A stretch of 64,000 bases of DNA from Catonella morbi ATCC 51271 (GTDB lineage: Bacteria; Bacillota; Clostridia; Lachnospirales; Lachnospiraceae): positions 1-64,000 of the forward strand of contig NZ_KI535370.1 in the NCBI RefSeq assembly GCF_000160035.2, written 5' to 3'. The translations under genes and the position numbers were made by a program. The notes under the pieces were generated by a model. It was not told the DNA's origin, ran no database searches, and worked only from the letters and a program-made list of their open reading frames with translations. The first letter of the stretch is position 1; each line of letters opens with the position of its first letter. Shown piece by piece: positions 51,472 to 61,829 of the stretch.

Positions 51472-53604
51472 CTAAAGTAATACATTGGCGTCTAGGATAA
51501 GTGCAACCTCTCCGTCTCCGAGTATGGTTGAACCGCTTATCAACTTAGGAGTATTGATATACTTTCCAATAGACTTGATAACTATTTCCTGCTGTCCGAT
51601 AAGTCCATCAACTACAAGTCCTGCGAGTTTATCAGCCTTCCTTACTATTACTATAACTATATTATCTGAATGTAAATCTCTGTCCGGAACATCCAGAAGC
51701 GAATCAAGCCTTATAAGAGGGATAACAGTTCCGCGAAGGCTTATTACCTCTTTGGACTGAACATACTTAATATCACTCTTGGCAACTTCTTCTATTGTCT
51801 GAATGCTTGCAAGAGGTATAGCGTACTTCTCATTTCCGAGTTCAACCATAAGTGCCTGAACAATCGCAAGGGTCAGCGGAAGTCTTATGGTAAAGCTGCT
51901 TCCCGCTCCACGCTCTGTCTTACACTCAATAGTACCTCCAAGAGATTCAATATTAGTCTTAACAACATCAAGACCAACTCCGCGGCCTGATACATCACTT
52001 ACCTGATCGGCAGTGGAGAAACTTGGTGAAAAAAGTGTAGCTATAGCTTCTTTATCTGTTATCGTATCAATCTGATCGGCAGGGACAAGTCCTCTTTCAA
52101 CCATTTTCTTCTTAACTTTTTCTACGTTGATACCGGCACCATCATCGCGAACTTCAATAACAACGTTATTTCCTTCCTGATAAGCATCGAGGAAGATTGA
52201 ACCTACCTCAGGTTTACCGAGTCGAACTCTCTCCTCATTCGATTCAAGACCATGATCAGCCGAATTGCGGAGTAAGTGCATAAGAGGATCACCAATCTCA
52301 TCCACAACAGTTCTGTCAAGCTCAGTATCCTCACCTGTCATATAGAGTTCCATCTTCTTATCAAGCTTCTTTGAAAGATCACGAATCATACGAGGGAACT
52401 TCTGAACCGTGCTCTCAATAGGTACCATCCTCACCTTCATAACCGTCTCATGAAGGTTTGTAGTAACTGTACCAAGATATTCTATCTGCTCATTAAAAGC
52501 AGAAATATCACCGTTTTCTCTCTTATCGGTTGTGCTCATTGACACAAGTCCGTTCTTGGCAATAATAAGCTCGCTTACCTGATTCATAAGGCTGTCAAGC
52601 TTTTCTATGTCTACACGAACCGAGCGGCTTACTACAGGTTTTCCTTTACCCTTAGCTTTTGCATCCTGCTTAGCAGCAGGTGCAGGAGCTGCTGCGGCTG
52701 CCGTGGCAGTCTGAGCAGGAGCTGCCTTAGGAGCTTCTTCTTTCTTTGGCTCCTCAACCTTCTTAGGCTCTTCAACTTCCTTTTCTTCTATTGCTTCAAT
52801 TACAACTTCTTCAATTTCGGAAACACTCTGGATTGCAGCTCTTACCTCATTTTCAGTTTCTTTGGTTAAAAAGATAAGGCTAAAATCAAAATCAAATTTT
52901 TCATCCTCTATTTCCTGAACCGAAGGACTTGATATAATTATCTCTCCGATTTCCTCAAGTGCCTTAAATACAAGGAAGGCTCTTGCAGCCTTAAGCAGAC
53001 AGGATTCCTGAATATAAACGGTAGCTCCGAATACATTCATTTCTTCTTCGTGTGCCTTCTTTATAGCATGTTCTTCAACTTCGGATATTTTAATATCATG
53101 AAATTTTGCCTTACTGCCTATTTCCTGTGCGACTTCTTCGGTAGCTACCGCTGCTGCTGTCGCTGCAGGTGCTTCGGTTGAAGGAGCCGGAGAAGCAGGC
53201 GCGGCCTCCGCAGTCTCTCCGCCACCGTTTAAGAAATGGTTAAGCTCATTTATAATGGCTTCATTATCATTGTCACCCTCATCAGAAGTTTCCTGAATTA
53301 AATCCAAATACTCCTGAATCGCGTCAAGGCCTCTGAAAAGTGTGTCTACAAGACTGTCATTTACTTTCATCTTGCCTTCACGTACTGCCGAGAACACATC
53401 TTCCATATCATGTGTAAGATGCTGCATCCTCTTAAATCCCATTGTTCCCGCCATTCCCTTTAAGGAATGAGCTGAACGGAATATTTCCGCAATAGCATCA
53501 CTATTGTCCGGTTCTTTCTCAAGAACCATGATCTGATCACTTAAAACCTGAATATGTTCCTTGGTCTCATCTACGAAAATATCCAAATATTGACTTGTAT
53601 CCAT
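51472..53604 (-). CDS. cheA: Chemotaxis histidine kinase CheA
   Basis: A 710-aa CheA with all domains. P1: phosphorylated histidine in RSAHSLKGMAGTMGF (about 44-58). P2: about 170-270. A low-complexity Glu/Lys/Ala linker follows (about 275-330). P3 dimer: about 335-395. P4 kinase: DHGLESNEERVRLG, VRDDGAGINVEKV, GRGVGLDVVKTN (about 430-580). P5: CheW-like (about 585-710). It phosphorylates CheY and CheB. cheB stops one base before its ATG. Confidence 0.96.
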   Translation of the reverse strand: MDTSQYLDIFVDETKEHIQVLSDQIMVLEKEPDNSDAIAEIFRSAHSLKGMAGTMGFKRMQHLTHDMEDVFSAVREGKMKVNDSLVDTLFRGLDAIQEYLDLIQETSDEGDNDNEAIINELNHFLNGGGETAEAAPASPAPSTEAPAATAAAVATEEVAQEIGSKAKFHDIKISEVEEHAIKKAHEEEMNVFGATVYIQESCLLKAARAFLVFKALEEIGEIIISSPSVQEIEDEKFDFDFSLIFLTKETENEVRAAIQSVSEIEEVVIEAIEEKEVEEPKKVEEPKKEEAPKAAPAQTATAAAAAPAPAAKQDAKAKGKGKPVVSRSVRVDIEKLDSLMNQVSELIIAKNGLVSMSTTDKRENGDISAFNEQIEYLGTVTTNLHETVMKVRMVPIESTVQKFPRMIRDLSKKLDKKMELYMTGEDTELDRTVVDEIGDPLMHLLRNSADHGLESNEERVRLGKPEVGSIFLDAYQEGNNVVIEVRDDGAGINVEKVKKKMVERGLVPADQIDTITDKEAIATLFSPSFSTADQVSDVSGRGVGLDVVKTNIESLGGTIECKTERGAGSSFTIRLPLTLAIVQALMVELGNEKYAIPLASIQTIEEVAKSDIKYVQSKEVISLRGTVIPLIRLDSLLDVPDRDLHSDNIVIVIVRKADKLAGLVVDGLIGQQEIVIKSIGKYINTPKLISGSTILGDGEVALILDANVLL

Positions 53605-54723
53605 TTAATATACCCCCGTCGCTTTTACTATAGCACCGGCAATCTGATTAAGCGGCAGAACTTCATCCGCTAAACCAGCTTCAGCTACCATCCTAGGCAT
53701 ACCATATACCGTACAGGTAGGCTCATCTTGGGCTATAACATAAACATTGTTTGTTTGTTTCAACTGTCGTATTCCTTCTTTTGCATCAGCACCCATTCCG
53801 GTAAGCACCACACAGACTATCTTGTCATAAGCACTTCCCATCAGGGACTCATACATAATATCAGCACAAGGTCTCAGCCCTCCCCTCGGAGGATCTTTTA
53901 CAAGTGAAATAACACTTTCACCTGACTGCACATTGACTCTGAGCTGATATCCACCTTTGGCTATATAAAGATGATTTTCCTTTATAATGTCACCGTCATC
54001 CGCCTCTTTTACATTTACCTTGCTGCTTTCATGAAGCCTGTCAGCAAGAGATTTTGTAAATCCTTCCGGCATATGCTGTACTATTAACATCCCTGCACCT
54101 ATTCTGCGCGGAAGCATAGGGATAACGTTCTGTAAAGCCTTAGGTCCGCCCGTAGAACATGCCAGAGCAATAAGCACCTTACCATTACCTGCACCTGTTC
54201 TTTTTGGATAAACAAGACTTCTTGTTGCTGTATTAGAGCTTAAGCCTGTAATCATCTTATTCGGCGTGATATCAGTTAAACCCGTTCCTGACATTGACAG
54301 AGCTTTTGTCGGTGTTTTCGTTGCCGCCTCCAGACTTCTTATTAAATTAGTCCTGAAGTCATCTTCTCTGCTCTTATCATAGCTATCCGGCTTAAGCACA
54401 AAATCAAAAGCGCCAAGATCTAAAGCCTTAATAGTCTCAGCCGCTCCTTCCTTTACAAGGGTACTTACCATAATCGCGGGAATCTTAATTTTTGCCTTTC
54501 CCATCTCAGCCAATAATTCAAGTCCGGTCATCTTAGGCATATTAACATCCAAGATAGCCACATCATAGCTACCCTTATTTTTAAGAAGCTGATTAAGTCC
54601 TTCCAATCCATCACGAGCAATATCTTTAACCTGAAATCTGCCGTCGGAGTTTATTATATCAGATATGACTCTTCTTATGAGTGCAGAGTCATCAACTAGT
54701 AAAATATTCTTCATTCTAACCAT
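53605..54723 (-). CDS. cheB: Chemotaxis response regulator methylesterase CheB
   Basis: A 372-aa CheB: receiver domain with NILLVDDSALIRR and phospho-acceptor aspartate in VAILDVNMPKMTG (about 56-68), then the methylesterase with catalytic serine in ALACSTGGPKALQNV (about 185-199), histidine in IVQHMPEGF and aspartate in VVLTGMGADAKEG. It resets chemoreceptor methylation. Start ATG 54723 or 54714; the second gives the usual MKNILLVDDS. Confidence 0.95.
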   Translation of the reverse strand: MVRMKNILLVDDSALIRRVISDIINSDGRFQVKDIARDGLEGLNQLLKNKGSYDVAILDVNMPKMTGLELLAEMGKAKIKIPAIMVSTLVKEGAAETIKALDLGAFDFVLKPDSYDKSREDDFRTNLIRSLEAATKTPTKALSMSGTGLTDITPNKMITGLSSNTATRSLVYPKRTGAGNGKVLIALACSTGGPKALQNVIPMLPRRIGAGMLIVQHMPEGFTKSLADRLHESSKVNVKEADDGDIIKENHLYIAKGGYQLRVNVQSGESVISLVKDPPRGGLRPCADIMYESLMGSAYDKIVCVVLTGMGADAKEGIRQLKQTNNVYVIAQDEPTCTVYGMPRMVAEAGLADEVLPLNQIAGAIVKATGVY

Positions 54724-54764
54724 ATCCCTTCACAAATCAATCAAAGACAATACTTTAGGACTAA

Positions 54765-55526
54765 TTACAATAATTCTTTTTGCCTGTTTCTTCTTTCTTC
54801 ATCAAAAACAAATCTTACTATTTCATCTCTTGCAGTTTCTATCAACCCCATAAATTTAGTTCTTATTTCATATTTGATTGATTCCGTAGATTTCCTGAAT
54901 ATACTTATAACATTCATTAATAAAAAGTATCTTTTAAGTTCTTCTCCCGCCTGCAACTCAATGGAAAGTATTACAAGTTCACCCTTTTGTCTTTCTTTAT
55001 CGGATAAATACTTGACTCCGCCACCGCTTAAGTCAATAACGGTACATTCTTCCCAACTGTTTGTATTTTCTGCAATTATATCTATGTAACGGCTTTTATT
55101 GGCAAGAATAAGTTTACTTTCACCAATAAAATCATTAAGCCCTTTTTTTTCTTCATCTGTTAAAACATGCACTTTGGCATCTATAGAGCACTGGAGTCTG
55201 TAGTACTGTCTTCTCTGTGTTTTTTCAAGTTCTGTAACCAACTTGATTACCATTACAGCTATACTTCCCTCAAAGAAGCGTTCCTGAACTACGGTTCTTG
55301 CCGCTAATATTCCATAAACAGTATAAAAATACATATAGCTTTCTTCGCCGACTTCAAGTGCTATTGTTATAGTTTTATTCATAGGCATGGTAAGCTTAAA
55401 TGTAATATCATCAATTATATCAATTACTTTACTTCCTAGTGTGTCAGGTTCTCCGGTATCCTTTCGAATATATGCCTGACGAATTACATCAACTTTATCT
55501 CCGATAGAAATAGAATAATTTCCCAT
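54765..55526 (-). CDS. YcgR-type PilZ protein, c-di-GMP-responsive flagellar brake
   Basis: A 253-aa protein with an N-terminal YcgR-like domain (1-100) and a C-terminal PilZ domain: the RRxxxR motif as QRRQYYRL (about 104-111) and the D-x-S-x-x-G motif as DLSGGG (about 167-172). Both c-di-GMP contacts are intact. Such proteins slow the flagellar motor when c-di-GMP is high. Placed between flhG and cheB. Confidence 0.9.
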   Translation of the reverse strand: MGNYSISIGDKVDVIRQAYIRKDTGEPDTLGSKVIDIIDDITFKLTMPMNKTITIALEVGEESYMYFYTVYGILAARTVVQERFFEGSIAVMVIKLVTELEKTQRRQYYRLQCSIDAKVHVLTDEEKKGLNDFIGESKLILANKSRYIDIIAENTNSWEECTVIDLSGGGVKYLSDKERQKGELVILSIELQAGEELKRYFLLMNVISIFRKSTESIKYEIRTKFMGLIETARDEIVRFVFDEERRNRQKELL

Positions 55527-55535
55527 TTTTATACC

Positions 55536-56435
55536 TTACCCCCTTTCTTTACCTTTCAATGTTCTTTTCAATGTTTCCGAAAATATTCCTACCAGTCCCC
55601 TTCTTACAGGCTTAATCACAGCCTCACCCTGAGGGGCTGCTAATATTCTTGCCATATCATCTATGGCTCTTGCCGCCTGCGAGTTTGGATATGCAACAGA
55701 TAAAGGCTGTTGTTTCATTACTGCCTTACTCATATTGTTATCTGAAGGAACCGCGCCCATATATTCTAAAGAAATGTTAAGAAATTTATCTGCAACTACG
55801 CTTAGTTTTTCAAACAATTCTCTTCCGTCTTTCTCATTTCTCACTTTATTTGCTATAAGTTTGATATGACAATGCTCTCTTGTAAATTCAGGCTGATAGT
55901 TAAGTGTTTTGAGCAGAGCATAAGCATCGGTAATTGATGTAGGTTCAGGAGTGGCAATCAAAAGCACTTCCCCACTCAACACCACAAATTCCATCACATT
56001 TCCCGAAATTCCCGCTCCTGTATCTATTATCACTACATCTGTCTGTCTGTCAAGCTCGGAAAGTCTGGCAGATAAATTTATTAACTGTTCTTTAGTAAGG
56101 TTCGTCATTTCCCTTATGCCTGAACCTCCTGAAATAAATCCGACATTTTCAGGTCCTTCGGTAATAATTTCGGATAAAGATTTGCCTCTGAACATAAGGT
56201 CAGAAAGATTATACTGCGGTCTTATTCCCAACATAACCTCGATATTGGCAAGCCCAAAATCAGCATCTAAGACTACTACCTTTTTCCCCAATCTGCTTAA
56301 GGAAATCGCCAGATTAATAGCCAAATTCGACTTACCTACCCCGCCTTTACCGCTTGTAACGGTTATAACCCTGGACAGCACCTCCTTAGTGCCGCCGGCC
56401 TTTATTATATTTCTTAAATTCTGTGCCTGATCCAT
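55536..56435 (-). CDS. flhG: Flagellar-number ATPase FlhG (MinD/ParA family)
   Basis: A 299-aa MinD-like ATPase with deviant Walker A TSGKGGVGKSNLAINLA (about 27-43), switch motif VVLDADFGLANIEVMLG (about 54-70) and DVVIIDTGAGIS (about 134-145). The N-terminal DQAQNLR matches the FlhG helix that binds FlhF. It limits the number and place of flagella. It follows flhF by 30 nt. Confidence 0.93.
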   Translation of the reverse strand: MDQAQNLRNIIKAGGTKEVLSRVITVTSGKGGVGKSNLAINLAISLSRLGKKVVVLDADFGLANIEVMLGIRPQYNLSDLMFRGKSLSEIITEGPENVGFISGGSGIREMTNLTKEQLINLSARLSELDRQTDVVIIDTGAGISGNVMEFVVLSGEVLLIATPEPTSITDAYALLKTLNYQPEFTREHCHIKLIANKVRNEKDGRELFEKLSVVADKFLNISLEYMGAVPSDNNMSKAVMKQQPLSVAYPNSQAARAIDDMARILAAPQGEAVIKPVRRGLVGIFSETLKRTLKGKERG

Positions 56436-56465
56436 ATTATTCCTATTCTCTTAGTTTTACTGTTT

Positions 56466-57725
56466 TTATAACAACAGTTGTTTTGCAATGGCCTGAGTAT
56501 CAGCCGCACCTATATCATCCGGAACATTCTGACCAAAGGTCATATATGATAAGTCTGCACCTGTATACATAAGAATATTGTAAATATTTCCAATTGTTCC
56601 TGTTTCATCTACTTTAGTAAAAATAAGCTTATATCTTGCGACATTCTTGTAAACATCCGTTATCCTTGTTAAATCATTGTATTTCGTTGTTGCCGAAAGT
56701 ACCAGATATACCTCCCTGTCTTCTTCAGGTATAGCATTTAGAAGTCTTTTTAACTCAGCAATCTGCTCTTTGTTTTTATCCGACCTTCCCGCAGTATCTA
56801 CAAGTACCACCTCATATCTGTCCAATTCTTTTCTTGCCTCTTCGATTTCCGAAGCAGAATAAACCACACTTAAAGGTATACCTAGAATATTCGCATAAGT
56901 TCTTAGCTGCTCCACAGCGGCTATCCTGTATGTATCTGCTGTAAGCAGTCCCACACTTCGTTTCTCTTTAAGTTTAAAACTTGAAGCTATCTTTGCTATT
57001 GTAGTAGTCTTACCTACACCTGTCGGTCCTAAGAAGAAAACATATTTTGTCTTACCCGGTGTTATATCCACAAGGCTTGGCTGCCCAAGTTTAAGCACAA
57101 GTTTCTGATATACGGCTCCGAGTATGCGGTCCAGTTGGGCATCCTTCTTAATGGTGCTTTCTATCTCACTTGTAATCTCGTTTACATACTTTTCATCCAC
57201 CTCATTGTTTATCAGCTGCCTATGGATTAGCTGCATACAGGCATTCAGCCTATTTTCCTTCTTTTCTGCATTCGTATTTTTATCTGCCTGTGCATCTTCT
57301 TCTTTATGATTTTTTTCTGTCTCAAAGCTTTCAGAAAAGTCACCCGCAACTTCAGACTGTTTCTCTGTATTGGTAATTACTTTAGATGTATCTCTCATCT
57401 CTTTAATCTTTGAATCACTGAGCTGCTTTTCAAGAAGTCCCTGAAGGTCATTTAATTTCTTCTCTATTGCGGAAACCTCATTCACCTGAGGCTTAATCGC
57501 AGGCTTCTCCTGTATCTTTTCAGGCGTCTGTTCTGTCTTAGGCTTATATTCAATATTTTCATCAATTGCGGCAGTAACTTCCACATAAGGTTTACGTAAA
57601 AATTTGAAAAATCCTGTTGGCGTTGTGGTTTTAATATTCATTACTACCGCATTTCCGCCAAGTTCTTCCTTTGCCAGAAGAATAGCGTCTTTTTCAGTTT
57701 CTGCTTTAAATTTCTTAATTATCAT
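56466..57725 (-). CDS. flhF: Flagellar SRP-type GTPase FlhF
   Basis: A 419-aa protein with an N-terminal B domain, a Glu/Lys-rich middle (about 60-150), an N domain and a G domain: FLGPTGVGKTTTIAKIA (about 228-244), DTAGRSDKNKEQIAE (about 309-323) and TKVDETGTIGNIYN (about 371-384). It guides early flagellar assembly to its site. Its start overlaps the flhA stop by 4 nt. Confidence 0.95.
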   Translation of the reverse strand: MIIKKFKAETEKDAILLAKEELGGNAVVMNIKTTTPTGFFKFLRKPYVEVTAAIDENIEYKPKTEQTPEKIQEKPAIKPQVNEVSAIEKKLNDLQGLLEKQLSDSKIKEMRDTSKVITNTEKQSEVAGDFSESFETEKNHKEEDAQADKNTNAEKKENRLNACMQLIHRQLINNEVDEKYVNEITSEIESTIKKDAQLDRILGAVYQKLVLKLGQPSLVDITPGKTKYVFFLGPTGVGKTTTIAKIASSFKLKEKRSVGLLTADTYRIAAVEQLRTYANILGIPLSVVYSASEIEEARKELDRYEVVLVDTAGRSDKNKEQIAELKRLLNAIPEEDREVYLVLSATTKYNDLTRITDVYKNVARYKLIFTKVDETGTIGNIYNILMYTGADLSYMTFGQNVPDDIGAADTQAIAKQLLL

Positions 57726-59758
57726 ATAGTTACCATCCCTACCGATTGTAATTCTACATTAGGTTCTACTTCATTATAGGAAAGCACTGTCAGGTCTGAA
57801 AAGTAATCCATAGTCAGCTTTTTGAAGTACATCCTTACTATTGGAGAAGTCATTACTATCGGAGCCTTTCCTAATTTGTCCAGCTTGTCAATTTCTATCT
57901 TAACCGAATCCATTATATTCTGTGCAACCGCAGGATCTATAGTTAAATATGCTCCCTGCTCTGTCTGTTTTACAGAATTCATAATTTCCTGTTCTATCTT
58001 AGGATCCAATGTTACTACACTTGTAGTTTCATTTGGAGGAAAATATTTATTGGATATAGCTCTCTTAAGTCCCTGTCTTGCATACTCAGTGAGCACGTCC
58101 GTATCATGTGTGGTTGTAGCATAATCTGCGAGAGTTTCCAAAATAGTAACCAAATCTCTTATGGATATACCCTCTCTGACGAGATTCTGGAGCACCTTCT
58201 GAATCTCACCCACACTGAGCAGTTTAGGTACAAGCTCTCCTATAAGTGCCTGATCCTGATCTTTAATATTGTCAATAAGATTCTGTACATCCTGTCTGGT
58301 AATAAGCTCCCAGATATGTCTCCTTACTATCTCAGTAATATGAGTTGCTATAATCGAAGGAGGATCAACCACTGTGTAACCGAGAGCCTCCGCTCTTTCT
58401 CTCTGCGCCTCCGTAATCCAGATAGCCGGCAGGTTGAATGAAGGCTCAAATGTAGGTATACCCGTGATTTCTTCCTCTACATATCCCGGATTCATAGCCA
58501 TATAGTGATCAAAGAGTATCTCTCCTTCACTGACAGGTACCCCTTTAATCTTAATAACATATTGATTGGGATTTAGCTGGATATTATCCCTAAGTCTGAT
58601 AATAGGAACCACACAGCCAAGTTCTATGGCTATCTGTCTCCTTATCATTACCACTCGGTCAAGCAGGTCTCCGCCCTGATTAACATCCGCTAACGGAATA
58701 ATTCCGTATCCAAACTCCAACTCTATAGCATCCACCTGTAAAAGCGAATTAACATTCTCCGGCCTTCTGATTTCCTCTGCCGCTTCTTCTTCAGCGGTAG
58801 CCTCAGCTTCAATCTCCTCTTCTCCGAGATTTTTAGACATACGCCAACCTGCTACCAAAAAGAAAATTCCCATAGGTATAAATATTACAGTACTAAGCGG
58901 TGTTGCCACACCAAAGAATATAAGGGCAGCACCAACCAGATATAATACCTTAGGAACGGAAAATAACTGCTTGACAAGAATATTTCCAAGGTCTGCTTCC
59001 TTACTTACCTTGGTTACAAGCACACCTGTGGCAAGAGAAATGAGAAGTGAAGGAATCTGTGAAACAAGGCCGTCTCCTATAGTAAGTATTGAATATCTGT
59101 TGAGGGCTTCATTTACATTCATTCCTCTCTGCAATACTCCGAGAGCAATACCTCCCGCAAAGTTTATTACGGAAATAATAAGACCTGCAATCGCATCTCC
59201 CTTTACATACTTACTGGCACCATCCATCGAACCGAAGAATGATGCCTCATCCTGAATCTTCTGTCTTTTTTCCTTGGCCTGTTCATCTGTGATTGCTCCC
59301 GTATTAAGGTCAGCATCTATAGCCATCTGTTTACCCGGCATAGCATCAAGAGTGAATCTCGCCGAAACCTCGGCTACTCTCTCCGAACCCTGGTTGATAA
59401 CAATGAACTGTACTATAACAAGAATAAAAAATACTATCACACCTACTATAAGGTCACCACCGCCTACGAACTGTCCGAAAGTCTTTACCACGTTTCCCGG
59501 TTCTCCCGTAAGCAGGATAAGCCTTGTAGACGATATATTAAGTGATATTCTGAATATAGTGGTAAAAAGCAGGATAGTAGGAAAGCTTGACATATCTAGC
59601 GCTTCTTTGGAAAACATTGCATTGAAAAGAACTATCATTGCAAGTGAAAGATTTATCGCAAGAAATACGTCCAGAAGCACGCTCGGAATAGGAATAATAA
59701 ACATTATTACTGTAAGAAGTATAAAACTGCCAATCCCAAAACTAGCCTTATTTCCCAT
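57722..59758 (-). CDS. flhA: Flagellar export gate protein FlhA
   Basis: A 678-aa FlhA with eight membrane segments in the first 310 residues, the FHIPEP signature around SARFTLDAMPGKQMAIDADL (about 135-154) and the four-part cytoplasmic domain (about 330-678). It forms the export gate ring that docks subunit-chaperone pairs. AGGAGGG precedes ATG 59758, 38 nt after flhB. Confidence 0.96.
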   Translation of the reverse strand: MGNKASFGIGSFILLTVIMFIIPIPSVLLDVFLAINLSLAMIVLFNAMFSKEALDMSSFPTILLFTTIFRISLNISSTRLILLTGEPGNVVKTFGQFVGGGDLIVGVIVFFILVIVQFIVINQGSERVAEVSARFTLDAMPGKQMAIDADLNTGAITDEQAKEKRQKIQDEASFFGSMDGASKYVKGDAIAGLIISVINFAGGIALGVLQRGMNVNEALNRYSILTIGDGLVSQIPSLLISLATGVLVTKVSKEADLGNILVKQLFSVPKVLYLVGAALIFFGVATPLSTVIFIPMGIFFLVAGWRMSKNLGEEEIEAEATAEEEAAEEIRRPENVNSLLQVDAIELEFGYGIIPLADVNQGGDLLDRVVMIRRQIAIELGCVVPIIRLRDNIQLNPNQYVIKIKGVPVSEGEILFDHYMAMNPGYVEEEITGIPTFEPSFNLPAIWITEAQRERAEALGYTVVDPPSIIATHITEIVRRHIWELITRQDVQNLIDNIKDQDQALIGELVPKLLSVGEIQKVLQNLVREGISIRDLVTILETLADYATTTHDTDVLTEYARQGLKRAISNKYFPPNETTSVVTLDPKIEQEIMNSVKQTEQGAYLTIDPAVAQNIMDSVKIEIDKLDKLGKAPIVMTSPIVRMYFKKLTMDYFSDLTVLSYNEVEPNVELQSVGMVTI

Positions 59759-59796
59759 TTCAGCGTCCCTCCTCTCTATATTTTCATCTATTATTT

Positions 59797-60960
59797 TTAA
59801 TCAATAAGAATCTCTTTATTTTTAACACTGTATACATAGGCCAATACCTCTGCAACCATCTGATACAGTTCCGGCGGTATCTGCTCTCCTATTTCAACAT
59901 TATAATAGAGCATACGGGCCAACGGTTTATTCTCAACTATCTCAATTTTGTGTTCTTTTGCGGCTTCTTTTATTGTAGCAGCAACATAGTCCGCACCCTT
60001 TGCCAGCACATAAGGAGCCTCAGCCTTTTCTTTATCATACTTTATCGCCACCGCAAAATGAGTAGGGTTGGTAATAACCACATCCGCCTTAGGAAGTTCC
60101 TGCATCATTCTCCTTCTGGCTCCCTCTCTCATCTTTTGCCTGATTCTGCCTTTCACCTGAGGATCTCCCTCACTCTGCTTCATTTCATCTTTGACTTCCT
60201 GCTTACTCATTCTTAAATCATGTAAATGTTTCCACTTCTGATAGCCAAAGTCAGCAATTCCTATTATAACAAATAATACGCTTATTTTCACACCTACATC
60301 CAAAACTATATCAAAAATATTAACTATTGCCTGCATAAACTCAAAATCATAAAGATTCAGTATGAACAGCCATCTGTCTTTAACCTCATTGTAGGCAACT
60401 ATAGCAATAGCGAGTACTTTCAGTATGGACTTAATAAGCTCTACTACCTTTTCCTGAGAAAACATTCGCTTTAATCCACCTATGGGATTAAGCCTGTCAA
60501 GTTTAGGCTTTAGCGGCTTTGTCGTTACCTTCCAGCCTATCTGAACCACATTTCCCGCAAAGGCAACCAGAAAACTTCCTATAAGTACGGGCAGGCAGGC
60601 AATTACGATATCAAATACTATTTCATTCCCAAGGTTTACAGCCTGCTTTACATCAAATATTTCCATTGAAATATCAGCGGTTTTATTATAGTATTTTACA
60701 AAGCTTTCCAAAAAGCCCTTTGCCATGAAATTTCCAAATATTCTCAGTACAAAGAACATAAGTAAAAGCATAAGACCGTTAATTAAATCAGAGCTTCGGG
60801 CAACCCGGCCTTCTTTTCTTGCATCCTCTAATTTCTTAGGGGTTGCCTTCTCCGTCTTATCTCCTCCTTCACCGAAGAACTGGAGGTTGTAGACAAATCT
60901 CCTATTCTCTAATTGTATAGTATTTCCATCATCTTTGCAATCTCCAACACAAAAACACAC
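59797..60960 (-). CDS. flhB: Flagellar export switch protein FlhB
   Basis: A 387-aa FlhB with the EKATPKKLEDARKEGRVARS block (about 36-55), four membrane segments, and the autocleavage motif NPTH in VITNPTHFAVAIKYDK (about 295-310). Cleavage switches export from hook to filament proteins. The only usable start is GTG 60960, which overlaps the fliR stop (TAGTG) and lacks a Shine-Dalgarno, so translation is coupled to fliR. The N-terminus before NLQFFGEGGDKT (about 25 aa, two cysteines) is longer than usual. Confidence 0.93.
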   Translation of the reverse strand: MCFCVGDCKDDGNTIQLENRRFVYNLQFFGEGGDKTEKATPKKLEDARKEGRVARSSDLINGLMLLLMFFVLRIFGNFMAKGFLESFVKYYNKTADISMEIFDVKQAVNLGNEIVFDIVIACLPVLIGSFLVAFAGNVVQIGWKVTTKPLKPKLDRLNPIGGLKRMFSQEKVVELIKSILKVLAIAIVAYNEVKDRWLFILNLYDFEFMQAIVNIFDIVLDVGVKISVLFVIIGIADFGYQKWKHLHDLRMSKQEVKDEMKQSEGDPQVKGRIRQKMREGARRRMMQELPKADVVITNPTHFAVAIKYDKEKAEAPYVLAKGADYVAATIKEAAKEHKIEIVENKPLARMLYYNVEIGEQIPPELYQMVAEVLAYVYSVKNKEILID

Positions 60961-61748
60961 TATGATTTAAGCGCCTCCACCGCCTTAAGAAATACATCCT
61001 GCATTTCTTTGGTAAGATAATCAGCAACTCCCGGAAGCATAGATGTCATAAGTACCATAACTGCAAGGCCTACAAGAAGCTTTAGCTGAATACCTACAAC
61101 AAACATATTCATCTGAGGTGCTACTTTCGCCATAACTCCGAGTACTGCATTTACAAGGAGCATAGTTGCATATATGGGTAACATAAGCCTCATAGCAATA
61201 AGAAAATAATTTCCCAGAAAATCTGCTATAACATTGACTGTATTTGCATTTACCATAGCCCTTCCTATAGGTATGACCTTATAAGCATCTACAAAAGCCG
61301 CCAAAAAATAGTGATGGAAATTTCCGATCAAAAGTAAAAGAATAGTAAAATAATTATATAGGTTACCGGAAACCGAAGTATCTACCTTAAATACCGGATC
61401 AAACATTGTTACCATGGCAAAACCTATTTCCATATCTATCAGACGACCTGTAAAGTTAAGTATGGTCATAACTATATTGGTAAAATATCCCAGCATCCCT
61501 CCCGCCAAAGCTTCTGACATCACCATAAATGTAAAGCCTATAATACCCGGATATCTCACTTCCGTGTATGGAAGTGTAAGATAAAGTAAAGCAGAAAAAA
61601 TAAGAGTAAAAGCTACTTTAAGCTGCCTCGGTATACTTCCAAAATTAAAAAACGGGGATGTAAACACAAAAGCAGATACTCGCGTAACTATGAATAAAAA
61701 ATATTCTAAATTCTCAACGGTAAACTGCAGCTGCATCTTCATCCCCAA
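60960..61748 (-). CDS. fliR: Flagellar export protein FliR
   Basis: A 262-aa integral membrane protein with six or so segments and the FliR blocks VTRVSAFVFTSPFFNFGSIP (about 21-40) and AGGMLGYFTNIVMTILNFTG (about 82-101). FliR forms the export channel with FliP and FliQ. Encoded separately from FlhB, unlike the FliR-FlhB fusions of some clostridia. It follows fliQ by 81 nt. Confidence 0.94.
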   Translation of the reverse strand: MGMKMQLQFTVENLEYFLFIVTRVSAFVFTSPFFNFGSIPRQLKVAFTLIFSALLYLTLPYTEVRYPGIIGFTFMVMSEALAGGMLGYFTNIVMTILNFTGRLIDMEIGFAMVTMFDPVFKVDTSVSGNLYNYFTILLLLIGNFHHYFLAAFVDAYKVIPIGRAMVNANTVNVIADFLGNYFLIAMRLMLPIYATMLLVNAVLGVMAKVAPQMNMFVVGIQLKLLVGLAVMVLMTSMLPGVADYLTKEMQDVFLKAVEALKS

Positions 61749-61829
61749 ACTTTCTTAGTTTATATTTGATTAAGAAAACAAATCATTTTGCTTCCATCGT
61801 TTACATTATTTCAAGTACTTTAGGATTTC

